Notes under the pieces: generated by a model
The model's input: the letters and a program-made list of their open reading frames with translations, nothing else
Told to the model about the DNA's origin: nothing
The model's database searches: none
Shown here: positions 62,860-64,000 of the stretch, in pieces
Numbering within the stretch: the first letter of the stretch is position 1
Layout of the letters: the number at the start of each line of letters is the position of its first letter
Made by a program: the position numbers and the translations under genes
From: Cranoglanis bouderius
Lineage: Eukaryota > Chordata > Actinopteri > Siluriformes > Cranoglanididae
Direction of reading: 5' to 3'
Assembly (NCBI GenBank): GCA_023630585.1
Contig: CM042548.1
Span: 6,191,027-6,255,026 of the forward strand
Length of the DNA: 64,000 nt

Positions 62860-64000
62860 TGATTCCGTGTCAGTCATTAGTGCGAAAGTCTTTACAAACC
62901 ACCGCATTCACTCATTCGTCTGCTTTCGTCACTGCTCTCTCTCACACGTACACGCATTACTGTGTATATTAATATTACCCAATGGTTAACAACGTCGACA
63001 GGATCGCTAGCATGAACAGAGCTTACAGACGCACACAAGCAGTGCGCTCACATAAAATGCAATCACAACACCATAAAAATTTATAATCGATTTATAAAAA
63101 AAAATATAAATCTGTTATGAACATTTGTCGAGTTCAGAGTTGGGTGGCGATGCTAACTCAGGGCAACACCAATTCCATGACCTTATGATGCCTTCCTCAC
63201 TCTTCCTCTACAAACACATACAGATACACATCATCTACGGAGACTGGCAACAATTGAATTGCAGACACGAGCTCATCAGCTGGTCACCTGAGCACTAAAG
63301 ATAATAAACCTGCTAGGCCACAACTCCTCCCTCCCTTTCTTTCTCTCTTTGCACAGCCTTCCTCTTTTTCTGTCTCTTAAAGATAGGACTTCCTGGTTCA
63401 TTTCCCAGACACTAGCAACACGTCACTATGTTACTATGGTGACCCAAGATTACCGCCAGCCCTGTCTCTGTCTGTTGTCGCTCTATTTCTCTGTTCCGCC
63501 GTCTCCCTATCTCATTATGCTTCACTAGTATGGGACAGAGGAGGACAGAAACTCTATTTCTATCTCTCTCTCTTCTTTGACTGACAATCCCCCCAACCCA
63601 GGTTACAGCGAGGCATGACTAATCAAGCCCTGAGCTGAATGCCTTGTTGTGTGTTAAGGATTTACACAAAGCAGCTTAGAAGGATGTATGGCTTTTTCCT
63701 TCTCTTAGGACTTGTCAAGGGCAAAGCAGAATTTTTGCTCCTGTGCCCCTCTTGAGCTCCCTCTCGACTGCTGGCCTCCGGAACAGTTAAACTGCATATG
63801 CTATAAAACGCTGCGTATACATTTCAGTACACACTAATGTAGAAAAACACACAAGCTTGAAAACATGTCACGAGCTGTGACACAGTATATGACTAGATTT
63901 ATACCTGGGGATGCAAACACGCATGCATTTTCTGGTCTGTAAATTCAGTGAGGTTAATATTCATATATTTGTTATTTGCAATATTTTCCCACATTCTGAG
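62860..64000. other. mark4 intron, right edge of window
   Basis: CT-rich stretches near 63330-63380 and 63480-63560. No exon was recognised on the minus strand. Confidence 0.4.

Overview
The window is nuclear DNA of a ray-finned fish. It has spliced vertebrate genes with GT-AG introns, an AT-rich background, many (CA)n tracts, tRNA-derived SINEs, hAT-type MITEs and many decayed Tc1/mariner copies with TA target sites. The repeat families look like those of ostariophysan fishes such as catfishes, but that is only an impression. I see no prokaryotic or viral locus, no CRISPR array and no rRNA gene.

Layout: (1) 0.1-7.5 kb, a CDC42 effector (BORG) gene on + with its whole coding region in one exon. 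(2) 10.6-20 kb, ercc2 (XPD helicase of TFIIH) on +, reconstructed in 23 coding exons (760 aa). (3) 20.4-31.8 kb, klc3 (kinesin light chain 3) on -, 12 coding exons (508 aa), tail to tail with ercc2. (4) 31.9-37.2 kb, intergenic with repeats and candidate muscle control sites. (5) 37.6-40.9 kb, ckm (muscle creatine kinase) on +, six coding exons (380 aa). (6) 41-46.5 kb, repeat-rich sequence that may include the mark4 3' UTR. (7) 46.6-64 kb, mark4 (MAP/microtubule affinity-regulating kinase 4) on -, whose first exons lie beyond the right edge.

The order ercc2-klc3-ckm-mark4, with these relative orientations, is the same as on human 19q13.32 (recalled), so this is a conserved synteny block and supports the names. 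The genes do not form one pathway: repair and transcription helicase, vesicle motor adaptor, energy buffering and microtubule/polarity kinase.

The most interesting feature is the 3' end of mark4. An 83-bp cassette exon (49406-49488) decides in which of two frames a 45-bp exon and the first 62 bases of the last exon are read. One frame continues into the KA1 domain. The other gives a short tail starting VAIYLGIK. Both match what I recall of the human long and short MARK4 isoforms, so about 107 bases appear to code in two frames. Other points are a perfect 72-bp copy of the acceptor and start of klc3 exon 8, a klc3 intron that is almost entirely a Tc1 element, a likely GC-AG intron, nested palindromes, and hAT MITEs with recognisable target-site duplications.
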